DNA of 64,000 bases from assembly GCA_019636675.1 (NCBI GenBank), contig JAHBXC010000002.1, positions 620,001 to 684,000 on the forward strand, read 5' to 3'. Both the position numbers and the translations under genes were made by a program. The notes beneath the pieces are model-generated. The model ran no database searches. It saw nothing but the letters and a program-made list of their open reading frames with translations, and had not been told where the DNA came from. The stretch comes from Phycisphaeraceae bacterium (GTDB lineage Bacteria > Planctomycetota > Phycisphaerae > Phycisphaerales > UBA1924). Numbering within the stretch: the stretch's first letter is position 1; each line of letters opens with the position of its first letter. This document shows, piece by piece, positions 63,430 to 64,000 of the stretch.

Positions 63430-64000
63430 ATGCGAAAGCCGAACTACGACATCCTGGCGCTCGACCTCGACGGGACGCTGCTCGGGCCCACCGGCGGCGT
63501 GTCGGAGGCGAACATCGAGGCCGTCGACGCCGCCCGCCGGGCGGGGATCGAGGTCGTGATCTGCACCGGGCGCGGGCTCGTCGAGAGCAAGAAGGCCATC
63601 GCCGCCATCCGCGCGCACGAGCGCATGCCCGGCCTGCTCGACGCGCCCGTCGTCGTCGCGGGCGGCTCGATGATCGCCGACGCGTCGACCGGGCGCACGC
63701 TGCAGCGCTGGCCCATGAACACCGACCTGGTGCGCCGCGTCGTCGGGCGCTTCCGCGACGCGAACAGCGCCTCGATGGTCCTCAAGGACCCCGACGCCGC
63801 CGGCTTCGATTACCTCATCGTCGACACCGGCCCGCTCGACCCGGTGAATGTGTGGTGGTTCGAGAAGATGGGCATCCGTCGCCGGCACATCCCGGAACTC
63901 GACCACGACGAGCACCCCGAGCACACGGTGCGCGTGGGGCTCGCCGCGACGACAGACCGGATGTTCCACCTGGGCCAGGAGATCATCAGCGAGTTCGAGC
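63430..64000 (+). CDS. HAD-superfamily (Cof-like) hydrolase, 3' truncated by window edge
   Basis: The open frame from ATG 63430 runs to the last base without a stop. The N-terminus M-R-K-P-N-Y-D-I-L-A-L-D-L-D-G-T-L-L has the HAD nucleophile motif D-x-D-G-T, followed by N-I-E-A-V-D-A-A-R-R-A-G-I and V-I-C-T-G-R-G of motif II. V-V-A-G-G-S-M-I-A matches the Cof/type IIB cap group. About 190 residues are visible of a usual 260-280. Likely a sugar or nucleotide phosphatase; the substrate is unknown. Confidence 0.87.
   Translation, partial: MRKPNYDILALDLDGTLLGPTGGVSEANIEAVDAARRAGIEVVICTGRGLVESKKAIAAIRAHERMPGLLDAPVVVAGGSMIADASTGRTLQRWPMNTDLVRRVVGRFRDANSASMVLKDPDAAGFDYLIVDTGPLDPVNVWWFEKMGIRRRHIPELDHDEHPEHTVRVGLAATTDRMFHLGQEIISEFE

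Overview
The window is a 64 kb chromosomal segment of a high-GC bacterium, most likely a planctomycete of the class Phycisphaerae. The supporting signs are a complete 16S rRNA gene standing alone with its own promoter and terminator, an ECF sigma factor next to a Ser/Thr kinase, a secreted protein ending in dockerin-like repeats, two GroEL paralogues, an H+-PPase-type pump and KDO synthesis (an LPS outer membrane). Phylum-level placement is inference; I could not align the 16S sequence.

Layout. 1-690: 3' part of ribD. 695-5907 (minus): an ABC exporter operon of the Gld type (ATPase, permease, GldG-like protein, DUF4340 protein). 6043-11804: a GAF/response-regulator protein, prmC, lipB, purA, a mini zinc ribbon and an FHA protein. 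11921-17680: hemW, which lacks a standard start codon, then the sdhCAB respiratory operon and a DUF1844 protein. 17816-22295: a lipoprotein PPIase, a YraN nuclease, a sensor kinase, panD and rsfS. 22371-28263: an unusually long membrane pyrophosphatase, bS21, a NYN-domain protein, a lipoprotein and citrate synthase. 28413-36623: guanine deaminase, rhomboid, a trpG/pabA operon, kdsA, mcsA-mcsB and comF. 36743-38840: the isolated 16S transcription unit. 38980-45100: a frameshifted membrane protein, truB, tRNA-Ser(GGA), a dockerin-type secreted protein and a kinase/sigma pair. 45254-48524: a CxxCH mini-protein with an XRE regulator, a CDGSH protein, a MoxR ATPase and a zinc-ribbon membrane protein.

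48795-56114 is a protein-folding cluster: groEL1, a low-GC DUF4238 gene, groES, three tandem 117-bp repeats, groEL2, dnaJ, grpE and an FmdB-type zinc ribbon. 56234-64000: a B12-binding/MeaB GTPase fusion, a DUF1579 protein, a redox-type ArsR regulator with a split YeeE transporter, an MDR oxidoreductase, a GxxExxY cassette inside near-perfect 30-bp inverted repeats, fabI, an APH-type kinase and a HAD hydrolase cut by the window end.

Most of the window is housekeeping. The most unusual features are the foreign-looking DUF4238 gene fitted without gaps between groEL and groES, the GxxExxY inverted-repeat cassette, the three-unit hairpin repeat between the chaperonin genes, the pyrophosphatase with two insertions, the frameshifted gene at 38980 and hemW without ATG/GTG/TTG. 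I did not find a clear new multi-gene system; the chaperonin locus with its inserted gene is the best candidate.
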